Shown here: positions 44,498 through 53,097 of the stretch, piece after piece
How positions within the stretch are numbered: the first letter of the stretch is position 1
Layout of the letters: each line of letters starts with the position of its first letter
Assembly: GCF_020889705.1 (NCBI RefSeq)
Contig: NZ_JACMYP010000006.1
Coordinates: 25,220 to 89,219, forward strand
DNA length: 64,000 nucleotides
Source of the DNA: Bradyrhizobium altum
GTDB lineage: Bacteria; Pseudomonadota; Alphaproteobacteria; Rhizobiales; Xanthobacteraceae
Direction: 5' to 3'
Translations under genes and position numbers: made by a program
The notes under the pieces: generated by a model
Databases searched by the model: none
What the model was told of the DNA's origin: nothing
The model's input: only the letters and a program-made list of their open reading frames with translations

Positions 44498-45070
44498 CTA
44501 TGTATCTTGCAAATCTGTGGCGATTTTTGACAGCCATTGCCGGACCACCTGTTCCGACTTGGCGTCGAGGCCGGCGGCGAGCCGCCGCTCCTGGGCCTGG
44601 GCGATATGCCGGCATTTCTCCAGGAGCGCGGTTCCATGGCTGGTCAGCGTCCACTGCAGCACCCGGCCGTGGACAGGATGCGGCGTCTTGCGGATCGCGC
44701 CGTCGCGCTCGAGGTTGCGGATGATCACGCTGACGGTCTGCGGCGTCAGGAATGCCACCCGGGCCAGATCGGCACCCGAGAGGCCCGGATAGGCTTTCAG
44801 CATCGTCAGCACGACGAATTGGGGAGAGGTGACGCCGAGGCCTGCCAGCTCGCGCTCCATCGACAGCCGCGAGGCCGCATTCGCCTGGCGCAGCAGGTAG
44901 GCGAGATAGCCCTGTTCGCCGCGCTTGCCTTCGCCGGGCGGCGGGACGGCAGAGGCGGGCAGCGCGTCTGCGGCCGATCCCGCACCGATCGCAACCTTGC
45001 CGGCCGCCGCTTTCCCCGCCGGGCGCCGCCCGGCTGCGCCGGATTTCCCTCGTTTCTGCATTCCCGCCAT
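44498..45070 (-). CDS. MarR-family transcriptional regulator
   Basis: 190 residues. A basic, Ala/Gly-rich N-terminal tail of about 45 residues (KRGKSGAAGRRPAGKAAAGK) precedes a MarR domain: LAGLGVTSPQFVVLTMLKAYPGLSGADLARVAFLTPQTVSVIIRNLERDGAIRK (winged helix), then RVLQWTLTSHGTALL. The ATG at 45070 has GAAGG upstream. It is divergent from the AhpD-like gene, with two TATCAG-N4-CTGATA palindromes in the 83-bp gap, so it probably represses both genes. The ligand is unknown; oxidants or phenolics are common for this family. Confidence 0.88.
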   Translation of the reverse strand: MAGMQKRGKSGAAGRRPAGKAAAGKVAIGAGSAADALPASAVPPPGEGKRGEQGYLAYLLRQANAASRLSMERELAGLGVTSPQFVVLTMLKAYPGLSGADLARVAFLTPQTVSVIIRNLERDGAIRKTPHPVHGRVLQWTLTSHGTALLEKCRHIAQAQERRLAAGLDAKSEQVVRQWLSKIATDLQDT

Positions 45071-45102
45071 GTTGCCTTCGCGAATGTCTGCGTCTTGCTC
45101 AA

Positions 45103-45137
45103 TATCAGAGCTCTGATATTGTATCAGTACACTGATA
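45103..45137. promoter_or_regulatory. Two TATCAG-N4-CTGATA operators in the marR/ahpD-like divergent promoter
   Basis: The first copy, 45103-45118, sits in a perfect 20-bp palindrome (AATATCAGAG/CTCTGATATT, 45101-45120). The second copy is 45122-45137. Starts are 19 bp apart. For the rightward gene, TTGCTC (45095-45100) and TATTGT (45117-45122) are plausible -35/-10 elements, so the first operator fills the spacer. These are strong candidates for the MarR protein encoded next door. Confidence 0.8.
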
Positions 45138-45153
45138 ACATGAGGCCAAGCCA

Positions 45154-45633
45154 ATGTCACATGCCCGCAAGGAATACGCCGACTTCGAGAAGCTCGCCCC
45201 CGATGTCTTCGCCGTCGTGCGTGACCTCGGCCAGTTCGCGGCGAAGGCCGGTCTCGACAAGCAGCTGCTCGAACTGGTCAAGCTGCGCGCCTCGCAGATC
45301 AACGGCTGCGCCTTCTGCGTGCAGTATCACATCCTGCAAGGCGAGAACCTCGGCGTCCCCGTCGACAAGCTAAACCTCGTCGTGGTGTGGCGCGAGGTGC
45401 CGCAGTTCTCGGCCCGCGAGCGCGCGGCGCTGGCCTGGACCGAAGCGCTGACGACCCTGCCGAACGGCGTCAGCGACGAGGTCTATGCGGAGGCAACCGC
45501 TGAATTCTCCGAAAAGGAGCTGACCTACCTGACCTCGGCGATCGCTTCGATCAATGTCTGGAACCGGTTCGGTGCTGCCTATCGCTGGACGCCGCCGGCG
45601 CGCCGGCAGCGGGCGGCCGCAGCGGCTTCGTGA
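45154..45633 (+). CDS. AhpD-like carboxymuconolactone decarboxylase-family protein
   Basis: 159 residues of the AhpD/CMD fold. LLELVKLRASQINGCAFCVQYHI carries the CxxC-x-x-x-H motif of alkylhydroperoxidase-like members, so a thiol peroxidase or reductase activity is likely. FSARERAALAWTEALTTLPNGVSDEVY and FSEKELTYLTSAIASINVWNRFG complete the domain. GAGG precedes the ATG at 45154. It is divergent from marR and followed 37 bp later by a cupin gene; induction by the MarR ligand is inferred from the operators. Confidence 0.88.
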   Translation: MSHARKEYADFEKLAPDVFAVVRDLGQFAAKAGLDKQLLELVKLRASQINGCAFCVQYHILQGENLGVPVDKLNLVVVWREVPQFSARERAALAWTEALTTLPNGVSDEVYAEATAEFSEKELTYLTSAIASINVWNRFGAAYRWTPPARRQRAAAAAS

Positions 45634-45670
45634 GGCGGAACGAACGGCAATTGACAGGGGAGACCAACCG

Positions 45671-46177
45671 ATGAGCTCGATGGCGATGACACCATCTCTT
45701 TCGTTCGCGCGGCCGCCGCGGCCGGTCTTGCTGGCCGTGATCGCGGGACTGGCTTCGGCCTTCGTGATCGGCAAGGCGCTGCCGACCCCGATGGACGCGA
45801 TCTCCGCGGTGATCGCGCCGCTCTGCGCGAGCGCCAATGCGGCGTCGCCGCTCGACAAGGTCGAGGTCATCACCTCGCATGCGCTGCCGAACGTGGCGGG
45901 CAAGCGCGTCACCGTCGTGCGCGTGTTCTATGGTCCCGGCGGCTTCACGCCGCCGCACCGCCATTCCGGCTCGGTGACGGCCTACATCACCAAGGGCGAG
46001 ATCCGTTCCCAGCTCGGCGGTGGGCCGGTCGAGACCTTCAAGGTCGGCCAATCCTTCTTCGAGCCGCCGGGCTCGACCCACATGGTCTCGGCCAATGCGA
46101 GCACCACGGAGCCGGCGGAACTGATCGCGGTGTTCGTCGCCGATGAGGGCGCGCAGCTGACCACGATGCTGGAATAG
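45671..46177 (+). CDS. Cupin-domain protein with N-terminal membrane/signal segment
   Basis: 168 residues. PRPVLLAVIAGLASAFVIGKAL is a hydrophobic N-terminal segment, either an uncleaved anchor or a signal peptide, placing the cupin in the periplasm. The cupin motif 1 is GGFTPPHRHSGSVTAYITKGEI (His, His, Glu metal ligands) and motif 2 is FFEPPGSTHMVSAN. Likely cotranscribed with the AhpD-like gene and so under the MarR operators. The function is unknown. Confidence 0.85.
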   Translation: MSSMAMTPSLSFARPPRPVLLAVIAGLASAFVIGKALPTPMDAISAVIAPLCASANAASPLDKVEVITSHALPNVAGKRVTVVRVFYGPGGFTPPHRHSGSVTAYITKGEIRSQLGGGPVETFKVGQSFFEPPGSTHMVSANASTTEPAELIAVFVADEGAQLTTMLE

Positions 46178-46202
46178 CCGCCGGCAATTCCGATCGACGC
46201 CG

Positions 46203-46293
46203 GCCCAATTCCGCAGATCGCACGCGCCGTCAAGCACTGGACCAGTTTGCCGTGAAGTCCGCAGCAAACTGGACCTTGCAAGCGGAATTGGGC
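46203..46293. repeat. Nested inverted repeats between cupin and DapA-family genes
   Basis: Outer arms GCCCAATTCCGC (46203-46214) and GCGGAATTGGGC (46282-46293) are perfect; inner arms CCAGTTTGC (46242-46250) and GCAAACTGG (46264-46272) are also perfect. The whole could fold into one long hairpin. Confidence 0.75.
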
Positions 46294-46372
46294 GCGGCGA
46301 TTGATGGCGCGGCGGTGACGACCGCAATGCGATCGCGCTGCTCGCGCGGCGGTCAACGAACAGGAGCAACCG

Positions 46373-47266
46373 ATGGTCAATCTCAAGGGGCTTTCCGCCT
46401 TCCCGATCACGCCCTCGAACAGAGATGGGCAGGTCGATGCGGCGGCGCTTCGCACATTGCTGGAGCCTCTGATCGCGGCGAAAGTGGATTCGATCGGTCT
46501 GCTCGGAAGCACCGGCTCATACCCGTATTTCAGCCGCGATGAGCGGCGGCGTGCCGTGCAGGCGGCGGCCGCCCTCGCAGAGGGCAAGACGCCGATCCTG
46601 GTTGGCGTCGGTGCGCTGCGCACCGATGATGCGGTGAAGCTGGCGCAGGATGCGCGCGATGCCGGCGCGGCGGCAGGCCTGCTGGCGCCGGTGTCCTATA
46701 CGCCGCTGACCGATGATGAGGTGTTCGAGCATTTTCAAACGGTGGCGCGTGAAAGCGGATTGCCGATCTGCATCTACGACAATCCGGGCACCACGCATTT
46801 TCGATTCACTCCGGCTCTGATCGGCCGCTTGAGTCACGTTGCGGGAATCCTGGCGGTGAAGAGTCCCGCGCTGGACGCTTCCACACTGTCGGGCCATATC
46901 GCTGAATTGCGCGCCGTCGTGCCGAACGGCTTCTCGTTGGGGTACAGTGCCGACTGGAATTGCACCGAGGCGCTGCTGGCGGGTGGCGAGACCTGGTACA
47001 GCGTTCTCGCAGGAATTTTCCCCAAGGTCTGCGTCGACATCGTCCGTGCCGTGGCAAGTGGCGATGCCGCCAGGGCGCGGCAGCTCGACGCGCGGCTGCA
47101 ACCGGTCTGGCAACTGTTCAAGACATTCTCCAGCCTGCGGGTCGCCTACGCGATCGCCAATCTCAGAGGGATCTGTGCGGCCGAGCCTCCGCGTCCGATC
47201 CTGCCGTTGCCCCCGGACGCCCAGAAGCAGGTCGGTGAGGTGTTGGCCGGAATGGAGATCGGCTGA
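46373..47266 (+). CDS. DapA/N-acetylneuraminate lyase superfamily aldolase
   Basis: 297-residue TIM-barrel class I aldolase. LGSTGSYPYFSRDERRRAV takes the place of the usual GTTGE motif of DapA. The catalytic Tyr is in ICIYDNPGTTHF, and the Schiff-base Lys in ILAVKSPAL. The GSTGSYPY change and the absence of GTTGE make DapA itself unlikely; the protein probably acts on another 2-oxo acid. AGGAG precedes the ATG at 46373. No sugar-acid or sialic-acid genes are nearby to suggest a substrate. Confidence 0.85.
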   Translation: MVNLKGLSAFPITPSNRDGQVDAAALRTLLEPLIAAKVDSIGLLGSTGSYPYFSRDERRRAVQAAAALAEGKTPILVGVGALRTDDAVKLAQDARDAGAAAGLLAPVSYTPLTDDEVFEHFQTVARESGLPICIYDNPGTTHFRFTPALIGRLSHVAGILAVKSPALDASTLSGHIAELRAVVPNGFSLGYSADWNCTEALLAGGETWYSVLAGIFPKVCVDIVRAVASGDAARARQLDARLQPVWQLFKTFSSLRVAYAIANLRGICAAEPPRPILPLPPDAQKQVGEVLAGMEIG

Positions 47267-47384
47267 TCGCATCGATGCGGTTCGCGATGGAATTCGCGGT
47301 CGCTCCGTCGCCATCGCGACTTCCATCGGCGCGCAAAATCGGCTTAACAATCGCCCGTCATGCTCGCTGACTGGGAGGCGTTCG

Positions 47385-47807
47385 ATGCGATTGCCGGTGG
47401 TTCTGTTGACGCTTCTGATCCCTGCGGTGGCGTGGGCCGAGGAGCCTGCGACCAACGCGCCGGCGTTGTGGGGCAGTCCCACCGTCGACAACGGCGCCTG
47501 CTGCAAGACGCTTGGCGAGGTGCGCAGCAACATCGACCGGCTCGACCGCGAGATCGTGCGCCTGATGGCCGAGCGCGGCCGCTACGTCCATGAAGCCGCC
47601 CGCTTCAAGGCCAACCCCGCGCAGGTCGAGGCGCCCGAGCGCGCCGAGGCGGTGGTGAAGAAGGCGATGGCGCTTGCGGAAGCGGACGGGCTGTCGCCCA
47701 AGGTTGCGGAAGCCGCCTATCGCGCCATGGTGCGCGCCTTCATCGACTACGAGCAGGGCATCTTCGCGGACGCCGCGGCACGCGGCGATGCGCCCTGGAA
47801 GAAATAG
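47385..47807 (+). CDS. Exported chorismate mutase (AroQ/PchB type)
   Basis: 140 residues. MRLPVVLLTLLIPAVAWA is a signal peptide. After a linker with a CC pair, residues about 45-125 form an all-helical AroQ chorismate mutase domain: NIDRLDREIVRLMAERGRYVHEAARFK, then APERAEAVVKKAMALAEADGLSPKVAEAAYRAMVRAFIDYE. The pattern is closest to PchB-like short mutases. Periplasmic chorismate mutases occur in several bacteria with unclear roles. GGGAGG precedes the ATG. Reading through its TAG leads directly into a caspase-like fragment in the same frame. Confidence 0.85.
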   Translation: MRLPVVLLTLLIPAVAWAEEPATNAPALWGSPTVDNGACCKTLGEVRSNIDRLDREIVRLMAERGRYVHEAARFKANPAQVEAPERAEAVVKKAMALAEADGLSPKVAEAAYRAMVRAFIDYEQGIFADAAARGDAPWKK

Positions 47808-47963
47808 GCGGACGCGTTTGCCGAGCGGCGCGTCGCGCTCGTGATCGGCAATTCGGCCTATCGCAACACGGTGCAGCTTCCCAATCCGCGCAATGTCGCG
47901 ACCGATGTGGCGCGGAGCGCCATGGCCCCGGGGGCGAGCGGCATTTGCACGATTTCGGAATAA
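47808..47963 (+). pseudogene. Remnant of a caspase-like (peptidase C14) gene
   Basis: In frame after the chorismate mutase stop, 51 codons read AFAERRVALVIGNSAYRNTVQLPNPRNVATDVA and then lose similarity, ending at a TAA (47961-47963). The first 40 residues match the N-terminus of secreted caspase-fold proteins such as the one at 18554-20050 (KRVALVIGNNDYRN). No start codon, no His-Cys dyad and no downstream domain remain, so it is a 5' fragment left by deletion or recombination. Confidence 0.8.
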
Positions 47964-48124
47964 TGGAATAATGCCGCTGATTTGCCCGACGTGTCAAGTT
48001 GTCGTGTCGAACGACGGCAGCCGCCGGCTACTTTGCATGGGGTTGTTTTCGATATTTTGGCAGTGCGCCCCGGACCGGTGTCCATCCCGCATCAAGTGCG
48101 GGACAGGCTTCGCTCGACCACGTC

Positions 48125-49711
48125 CTAATTGCCGCCGCCTTCCTGGGTATCGATGCGATGCACGACGTCGTCGGGCAGGGCATGGGCCACCGCGGCGGCA
48201 GGTCCGGGCTCCGGGCCGATCTCGCGGCCGCGGCCGCGGATCAGCCGCTCATAGGCCGACACCAGCGTGGTGTAGGGATTGACCCAGAGCCAGCCGTCGC
48301 GCGTGAACACCTGCACGTCGAAATGCAGATGCCGCGACGTGCCGTTGGGATGGTCGAGATAGTTCGAGACCACGCCGATCTTCTCGCCCTCGCTGAGGTG
48401 GCGTCCATTGAGCAGGCCGTCGGCATCCATCACGGACGGGTTCATGTGCATGTAGCGGAAACGGACATGCTCGGTGCTTGTGTTGACCTGCAATGTCGCG
48501 GCCTGCTGCTGCACCGAGCGGATCACGATACTGTCGCGCACCGCGACGACCGCCCGCTGCCTGGGGTCGCAACCGTCCTTGCTGTCGGCCGGACACGCGC
48601 CCGGCCTGATATCCTGGCCCTGATGGCCGTAGCCGCTGGTGCATTGGCCGACCTCGAAGCTGCGCGCTTCGCAGAAATTGTCCTGCCAGGGATACTCGTC
48701 GACTGTCGCGCGCGCCTTGCGCCTGGCGAAGGATTGCGAATGCGCGAAGGCCGGCGCTTTCTCCAGCGGAAAGCGGATCTGCGAGTACACCGTGAAGTCG
48801 GCGTGGCCACCCTGCTGCCTGCGGCCGCTGCTGCCCGCGACGATGTCGCCGCTCGGGCGGTAGGTGAAATCAGCCGATTGAGCGATCGGCCGCTCGGCGA
48901 CGTCGGAGGCGACGTCGCTGCGCGGCCGCGACGGTTGGCCGCCGGCGATGCGCAACGCCTTCAGGAAGCGCTCGGCCACCGGATAGGCCTCGCGGCACGC
49001 GAGCCGCTTCGGCCGCGGCGCGCTGTCGAGGCACTGGATCGAGACGACATAGGGAATCCCGAAGCGGGTGAAGGCGTAGCGCACATAGCCTTCGCGGATG
49101 AAGCGGCGGAGGTCCGGAAGCTGCGCGGCCAGCGTCTTGACCGGTTCGCCCTTGCCGCCGAGCCGGTCGGCGAGGTCGTAGACCAGGATCGAGCCCGAGA
49201 TCTGCACCTCGACCGGCTTGGCAAAGGTCCGCGGCGGCATGCCGTCGCCGGCGCCCGGGTCGAGCGAGAACACCGCGTCATAGCCGGACGCACCGGCATG
49301 GAAGACATCGGCCGCGCGGAAGTCGGCCTGGTAGCGCGCGACCGGCAGGCTGTCCGGTGCGCCGTTCTGTCGTGCGTCGAGATAGCTTGCGGGGTCGAAA
49401 GGCAGCAGCACCGGGATCGGGCTCTGCGCAATGCCGGGGAAGAGCGGCGATGTCACCGCATTCAGCTGCACCAGCGCGGGCGTCGCGCGCGGATCGGTGG
49501 CCGGGATGCGGCGTTGTCCGGCAAACGTGAAGCTGGAGGCAATGGCCGGGCGGGTGGTGATCTCTTGCCGGAGTTGGTCGAGCACCGAGCGCCATTCGAC
49601 CCGCATGGCCGAGATCGAAGGCGTCCGGAATTCGTCGGCATGAGCGCCGGGAGGAGGCAAGAGCAGGGCTGCCAGCCAGCAACTGAAGAAGCTGACGACC
49701 TTCCTGTTCAC
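48125..49711 (-). CDS. Exported M23-family metallopeptidase
   Basis: 528 residues, GTG start at 49711 with GGGAG upstream and a signal peptide (VVSFFSCWLAALLLPPPGAHA). The N-terminal 320 residues are not recognisable. The C-terminal LytM/M23 domain has GYGHQGQDIRPG (HxxxD zinc motif), RYMHMNP and HLHFDVQVF (HxH), so the zinc site is intact and the enzyme should cleave peptidoglycan crosslinks. Cysteines around GYGHQ and ACPADSKDGC may form disulfides. It stands alone, with a downstream-facing gap containing only a short repeat. Confidence 0.88.
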   Translation of the reverse strand: MNRKVVSFFSCWLAALLLPPPGAHADEFRTPSISAMRVEWRSVLDQLRQEITTRPAIASSFTFAGQRRIPATDPRATPALVQLNAVTSPLFPGIAQSPIPVLLPFDPASYLDARQNGAPDSLPVARYQADFRAADVFHAGASGYDAVFSLDPGAGDGMPPRTFAKPVEVQISGSILVYDLADRLGGKGEPVKTLAAQLPDLRRFIREGYVRYAFTRFGIPYVVSIQCLDSAPRPKRLACREAYPVAERFLKALRIAGGQPSRPRSDVASDVAERPIAQSADFTYRPSGDIVAGSSGRRQQGGHADFTVYSQIRFPLEKAPAFAHSQSFARRKARATVDEYPWQDNFCEARSFEVGQCTSGYGHQGQDIRPGACPADSKDGCDPRQRAVVAVRDSIVIRSVQQQAATLQVNTSTEHVRFRYMHMNPSVMDADGLLNGRHLSEGEKIGVVSNYLDHPNGTSRHLHFDVQVFTRDGWLWVNPYTTLVSAYERLIRGRGREIGPEPGPAAAVAHALPDDVVHRIDTQEGGGN

Positions 49712-49747
49712 TGCACTCCCCGGCTCATGTCTGATCGCGAGAGATTA

Positions 49748-49788
49748 GAGCAAGTTCCGGAAAAGTGTGTAGCAGTTTCCGGAAAGTT
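49748..49788. repeat. Short TTCCGGAA-containing element
   Basis: agagcaagTTCCGGAA at about 49748-49762 and TTTCCGGAAAGT at 49776-49787 form a small inverted structure. This resembles a fragment of a dispersed Bradyrhizobium element. Confidence 0.45.
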
Positions 49789-49858
49789 TGAGGCTAAACA
49801 ACAGCCTGATGAGCGATGATGGTTCATTACGACTGTCACCGCACCGCTCAATCCTTGC

Positions 49859-50425
49859 TCAATCCTTGGCGCGTTCGACGTAGGAGCCGTCCTCGGTCAT
49901 CACGACGATGCGTGTGCCGGTGGAAACGTGCGGCGGCACGCCGGTGCGGATGCCGTTCGACAGCATCGCGGGCTTGTACGACGACGAGGCGGTCTGGCCC
50001 TTGGTGACGGGCTCGGTCTCCACCACTTCCAGCGTCACGCGCTGGGGCAGCTGGATCGCGACCGGATTGCCGTCGTGCATCGACAGCTTCACGGTCATGT
50101 TCTCCTGCAAATACGGCGCAGACGAGCCGACGATCTCCTTGGAGACCTGGACCTGGTCGTAATTGTCGTTGTTCATGAAGTGGAAGCCGTCGGCGTCCTC
50201 GTAGAGGTAGTTGTAGTTGTGATCCTCGACGGTAGCCTTCTCGACCTGGTCAGTGGTCTTGTAACGCTCCGACACCTTCACGCCGTCGCCGATGCGGCGC
50301 ATTTCGATCTGGCTGACGGGGGTGCCCTTGCCGGGATGAATGTTTTCGGCGGAGAGGACCACATAGAGCTTGCCATCCTGCTCGATGATGTTGCCCTTGC
50401 GGATGGAACTGGCGATGACTTTCAA
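49859..50425 (-). CDS. efp: Translation elongation factor P, TTG start
   Basis: 188 residues, the exact EF-P length when read from TTG at 50423-50425 ([12 protein letters not shown]). AGGA lies about 12 bases before it; no in-frame ATG starts the conserved sequence. EF-P relieves ribosome stalling at polyproline. The loop [16 protein letters not shown] carries the Lys (residue 33 here, Lys34 in E. coli) that EpmA and EpmB modify; both modifying enzymes are encoded 0.5 kb away in the opposite direction. Domains II and III follow ([25 protein letters not shown]-end), complete. Confidence 0.96.
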   Translation of the reverse strand: MKVIASSIRKGNIIEQDGKLYVVLSAENIHPGKGTPVSQIEMRRIGDGVKVSERYKTTDQVEKATVEDHNYNYLYEDADGFHFMNNDNYDQVQVSKEIVGSSAPYLQENMTVKLSMHDGNPVAIQLPQRVTLEVVETEPVTKGQTASSSYKPAMLSNGIRTGVPPHVSTGTRIVVMTEDGSYVERAKD

Positions 50426-50949
50426 AGGTGTTTTCCTGAATTTGAGAAGCGGGGGCGCAAACCGGACCGGCAGCCCCTCGGCCGTGGCGGCGATTTCGGG
50501 CTGCAACATACTGATTTGTCCCTGAGATGCCAGTCTTTTGCGGCCGAATTCGGCAGTTTGCCAACCGCCGGCAACAGCCCTCGGGGGGCCGCTAACGAGG
50601 GTCCTTGCCGGGGATTTTTCGAGCCTTCTCGTTATGTTCGGCAAGGCTTGGGGGAACCGAGAATGTCCCTGTTTGCAGGACGTAGAGGCCTCGACCAGCC
50701 GACCGCGGCACCATCGTGCTTCCGCGGAACTGGCGATGGGACGCGCGAGCCGGTGTTCAGGTTCAGCCGCGGCGACGCATGGACAATGCCGGCATCTTTC
50801 GACAAGAAGGGAGTCGCTTCGCCGCGTTCCGCTGCGACCAAGACCGTGTCGACCATGTATTTGTATGGAATCAAGGATTTGCGCCCGGCTCTTAAATCGG
50901 GGCGGTGGCTTGTTGATGTTGAATCCGCAACCGTTGGATCGGCCGACCG
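50426..50949. other. Intergenic region between efp and epmA
   Basis: About 520 bp between the divergent starts. It must hold both promoters. GTTATGTTCG and CCCTGTTTGCAGG are the only short features I noticed, and no clear -35/-10 pair was assigned. A 96-codon reading frame at 50663-50953 overlaps the epmA start and is listed separately with low confidence. Confidence 0.5.
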
Positions 50950-50953
50950 ATGA
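50663..50953 (+). CDS. Possible small gene overlapping the epmA start
   Basis: 96 codons, start ATG at 50663 with GGGGGAACCGAG upstream, ending TGA in an ATGA overlap with epmA. The reading frame has no recognisable domain and no signal peptide; the C-terminal half ([24 protein letters not shown]) looks protein-like. It could be a coupled leader gene or chance. Confidence 0.25.
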   Translation: MSLFAGRRGLDQPTAAPSCFRGTGDGTREPVFRFSRGDAWTMPASFDKKGVASPRSAATKTVSTMYLYGIKDLRPALKSGRWLVDVESATVGSADR

Positions 50954-52002
50954 CCGCGCTTGACCAGCCCTCGCCCTGGTGGACGCCGTCACGCTACGCT
51001 GATCGCAGGCCATTCCTGCGGGCGCGCACCGCGATCACGCAGGCGCTCCGGGCGTGGTTCGAGGAGCAAGGCTTTGCCGAGGTCGAGACCGCCATCCTGC
51101 AGATATCGCCGGGCAACGAGACGCATCTGCACGCCCCGCGTACCGAACTCAGGCAAGCCGATGGCACAGCTGCGCCACGCTATCTGCGCACCTCGCCCGA
51201 GTTCGCCTGCAAGAAGCTGCTCGCGGCCGGCGAGCCCAGGATCTACGAGTTCGCGCGGGTGTTCCGCGATCGCGAGCGCGGCGACCTGCATTTGCCCGAA
51301 TTCACCATGCTGGAATGGTACCGCGCCAATGCCGGTTACGACGCCATCATGGCCGACACGATCGTCGTCATCGCCCATGCCGCGCAGGCGACCGGGATCG
51401 GGCGGTTTTCCTTCCGTGGCAAGATCGCCGATCCCTTTGCCGAGCCGGAGCTGCTGACGGTTGCCGCAGGTTTCGAGCGCTTCGCCGGCATCGACCTGCT
51501 GGCGACGATCTCGGGCGGCGAGGGCAATCGCGAGGCGCTGGCGTCAGCCGCGCGAGAGCGGGTGCGGATCGCGGACGACGACACCTGGTCGGACATCTTC
51601 AGTAAGGTGCTGGTCGAGCATGTCGAGCCCAACCTCGGACAGGGCCGCCTGACGGTGCTGTTCGAGTACCCGTCGCCGGAGGCCGCGCTGGCGCGCACCA
51701 AGGCGGGTGAGCCACTCGTCGCCGAGCGCTTCGAGGTCTATGCCTGCGGGGTCGAGCTCGCCAACGGCTTTGGCGAGTTGACCGATGCGACCGAGCAGCG
51801 CCATCGTTTCACCGCAGCCATGGACGAGAAGGCCCGCCGTTACGGCGAGCGCTATCCGCTGGACGACGATTTCCTTGCCGCCGTTGGCCAGATGCCCGAG
51901 GCGAGCGGCGTCGCACTCGGCTTCGACCGGCTGGTGATGCTGGCGAGCGGCGCGCCACGAATTGACCAGGTGGTCTGGACGCCGCCTGCAGGAGAGCCAT
52001 GA
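50950..52002 (+). CDS. epmA: EF-P (R)-beta-lysine ligase
   Basis: 350-residue class II lysyl-tRNA-synthetase-like enzyme (GenX/PoxA/YjeA) lacking the anticodon-binding domain, which attaches (R)-beta-lysine to EF-P. Motif 2 is [44 protein letters not shown], motif 3 is [14 protein letters not shown], and [11 protein letters not shown] binds the amino acid. The ATG at 50950 ([29 protein letters not shown]) agrees with the family. It overlaps epmB by ATGA, so the two are coupled. Confidence 0.95.
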   Translation: MTALDQPSPWWTPSRYADRRPFLRARTAITQALRAWFEEQGFAEVETAILQISPGNETHLHAPRTELRQADGTAAPRYLRTSPEFACKKLLAAGEPRIYEFARVFRDRERGDLHLPEFTMLEWYRANAGYDAIMADTIVVIAHAAQATGIGRFSFRGKIADPFAEPELLTVAAGFERFAGIDLLATISGGEGNREALASAARERVRIADDDTWSDIFSKVLVEHVEPNLGQGRLTVLFEYPSPEAALARTKAGEPLVAERFEVYACGVELANGFGELTDATEQRHRFTAAMDEKARRYGERYPLDDDFLAAVGQMPEASGVALGFDRLVMLASGAPRIDQVVWTPPAGEP

Positions 52003-53090
52003 ACAGCATCGATCCGAAATGGGCGGCGACGCTGCGCCAGCCGCGCGAGCTGGCTGATGCCGGCCTCGTGCCGGTCGCAGCCCTTGCCGACCTCGAACAG
52101 GTGGCTGCGCGCTACGCGGTCGCGGTGACGCCGGAGCTCGCGGCGCTGATCGATCCGGCCGATTCCGCCGATCCGATCGCGCGGCAGTTCATCCCGAGCG
52201 CTGACGAGCTCGTGGAGCAGCCGGGCGAGAACGCCGATCCGATCGGCGACGATGCGCATTCGCCGGTCGCCGGCATCGTGCATCGCTATCCGGACCGGGT
52301 GTTGTTCAAGCTCGTCCATGTCTGCGCGGTCTATTGCCGGTTCTGTTTCCGGCGCGAAATGGTCGGGCCGGGCAAGGCCTCGGCCTTGTCCGACGATGCC
52401 TATCGCGGGGCACTGGAGTACATCCGTACCCATCAAGAAGTCTGGGAAGTCATCCTGACCGGCGGCGATCCCTTGATGCTATCGTCGCGCAGGCTGTCCG
52501 ACATCATGGCCGATCTCGCTGGCATCGATCATGTGAAGATCATCCGCCTTCACAGCCGCGTTCCCATCGCCGATCCCGAACGCATCAATTCCGAGATGGT
52601 CGCGGCGCTGCGGGTCGACGGGGCGACGACCTGGATCGCAATCCACGCCAACCATCCGCGCGAGCTGGGCGCCAATGCCCGCGCCGCGTGCGCGCGCCTT
52701 GCCGACGCCGGCATCCCATTGGTCAGCCAGTCCGTCCTGTTGCGCGGCGTCAATGACGATGCTGCGACGCTCGCGGCGCTGATGCGCGCCTTCGTCGAGT
52801 GCCGGATCAAGCCCTATTATCTGCATCACGGCGACCTCGCGCCCGGCACCGCGCATTTGCGCACCACGATCGAAGCCGGGCAGGAATTGATGCGGACGTT
52901 GCGCGGGCGCGTTTCCGGACTGTGCCAGCCGGATTACGTGCTCGACATCCCCGGGGGCTACGGCAAGGCGCCGATCGGCCCGACCTATTTGTCGCAGCCG
53001 GCTTCCCGCGAAGGTGAGGATCCGGTGGAGCGGCGGTACCGTATCGTCGATTATTGCGGTGACGTTCATCTTTATCCGCCGCAATCCTAA
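51999..53090 (+). CDS. epmB: EF-P (R)-beta-lysylation protein, lysine 2,3-aminomutase-like
   Basis: 363-residue radical-SAM, PLP-dependent enzyme that converts (S)-alpha-lysine to (R)-beta-lysine for EF-P modification. The 4Fe-4S motif is CAVYCRFCFR (CxxxCxxC). ILTGGDPLML and YLHHGDLAPGTAHLRT are typical, and the PLP lysine is expected near KAPIGPTYLS. It lacks the long extension of fermentative lysine aminomutases, as EpmB does. Start ATGA overlaps the epmA stop. Confidence 0.94.
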   Translation: MNSIDPKWAATLRQPRELADAGLVPVAALADLEQVAARYAVAVTPELAALIDPADSADPIARQFIPSADELVEQPGENADPIGDDAHSPVAGIVHRYPDRVLFKLVHVCAVYCRFCFRREMVGPGKASALSDDAYRGALEYIRTHQEVWEVILTGGDPLMLSSRRLSDIMADLAGIDHVKIIRLHSRVPIADPERINSEMVAALRVDGATTWIAIHANHPRELGANARAACARLADAGIPLVSQSVLLRGVNDDAATLAALMRAFVECRIKPYYLHHGDLAPGTAHLRTTIEAGQELMRTLRGRVSGLCQPDYVLDIPGGYGKAPIGPTYLSQPASREGEDPVERRYRIVDYCGDVHLYPPQS

Positions 53091-53097
53091 GGCGGTC

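Noticed and set aside
47385..47963. Chorismate mutase fused to a caspase domain
   Set aside because: A TAG separates them and the caspase part ends after about 40 homologous residues; a fragment is the better explanation.
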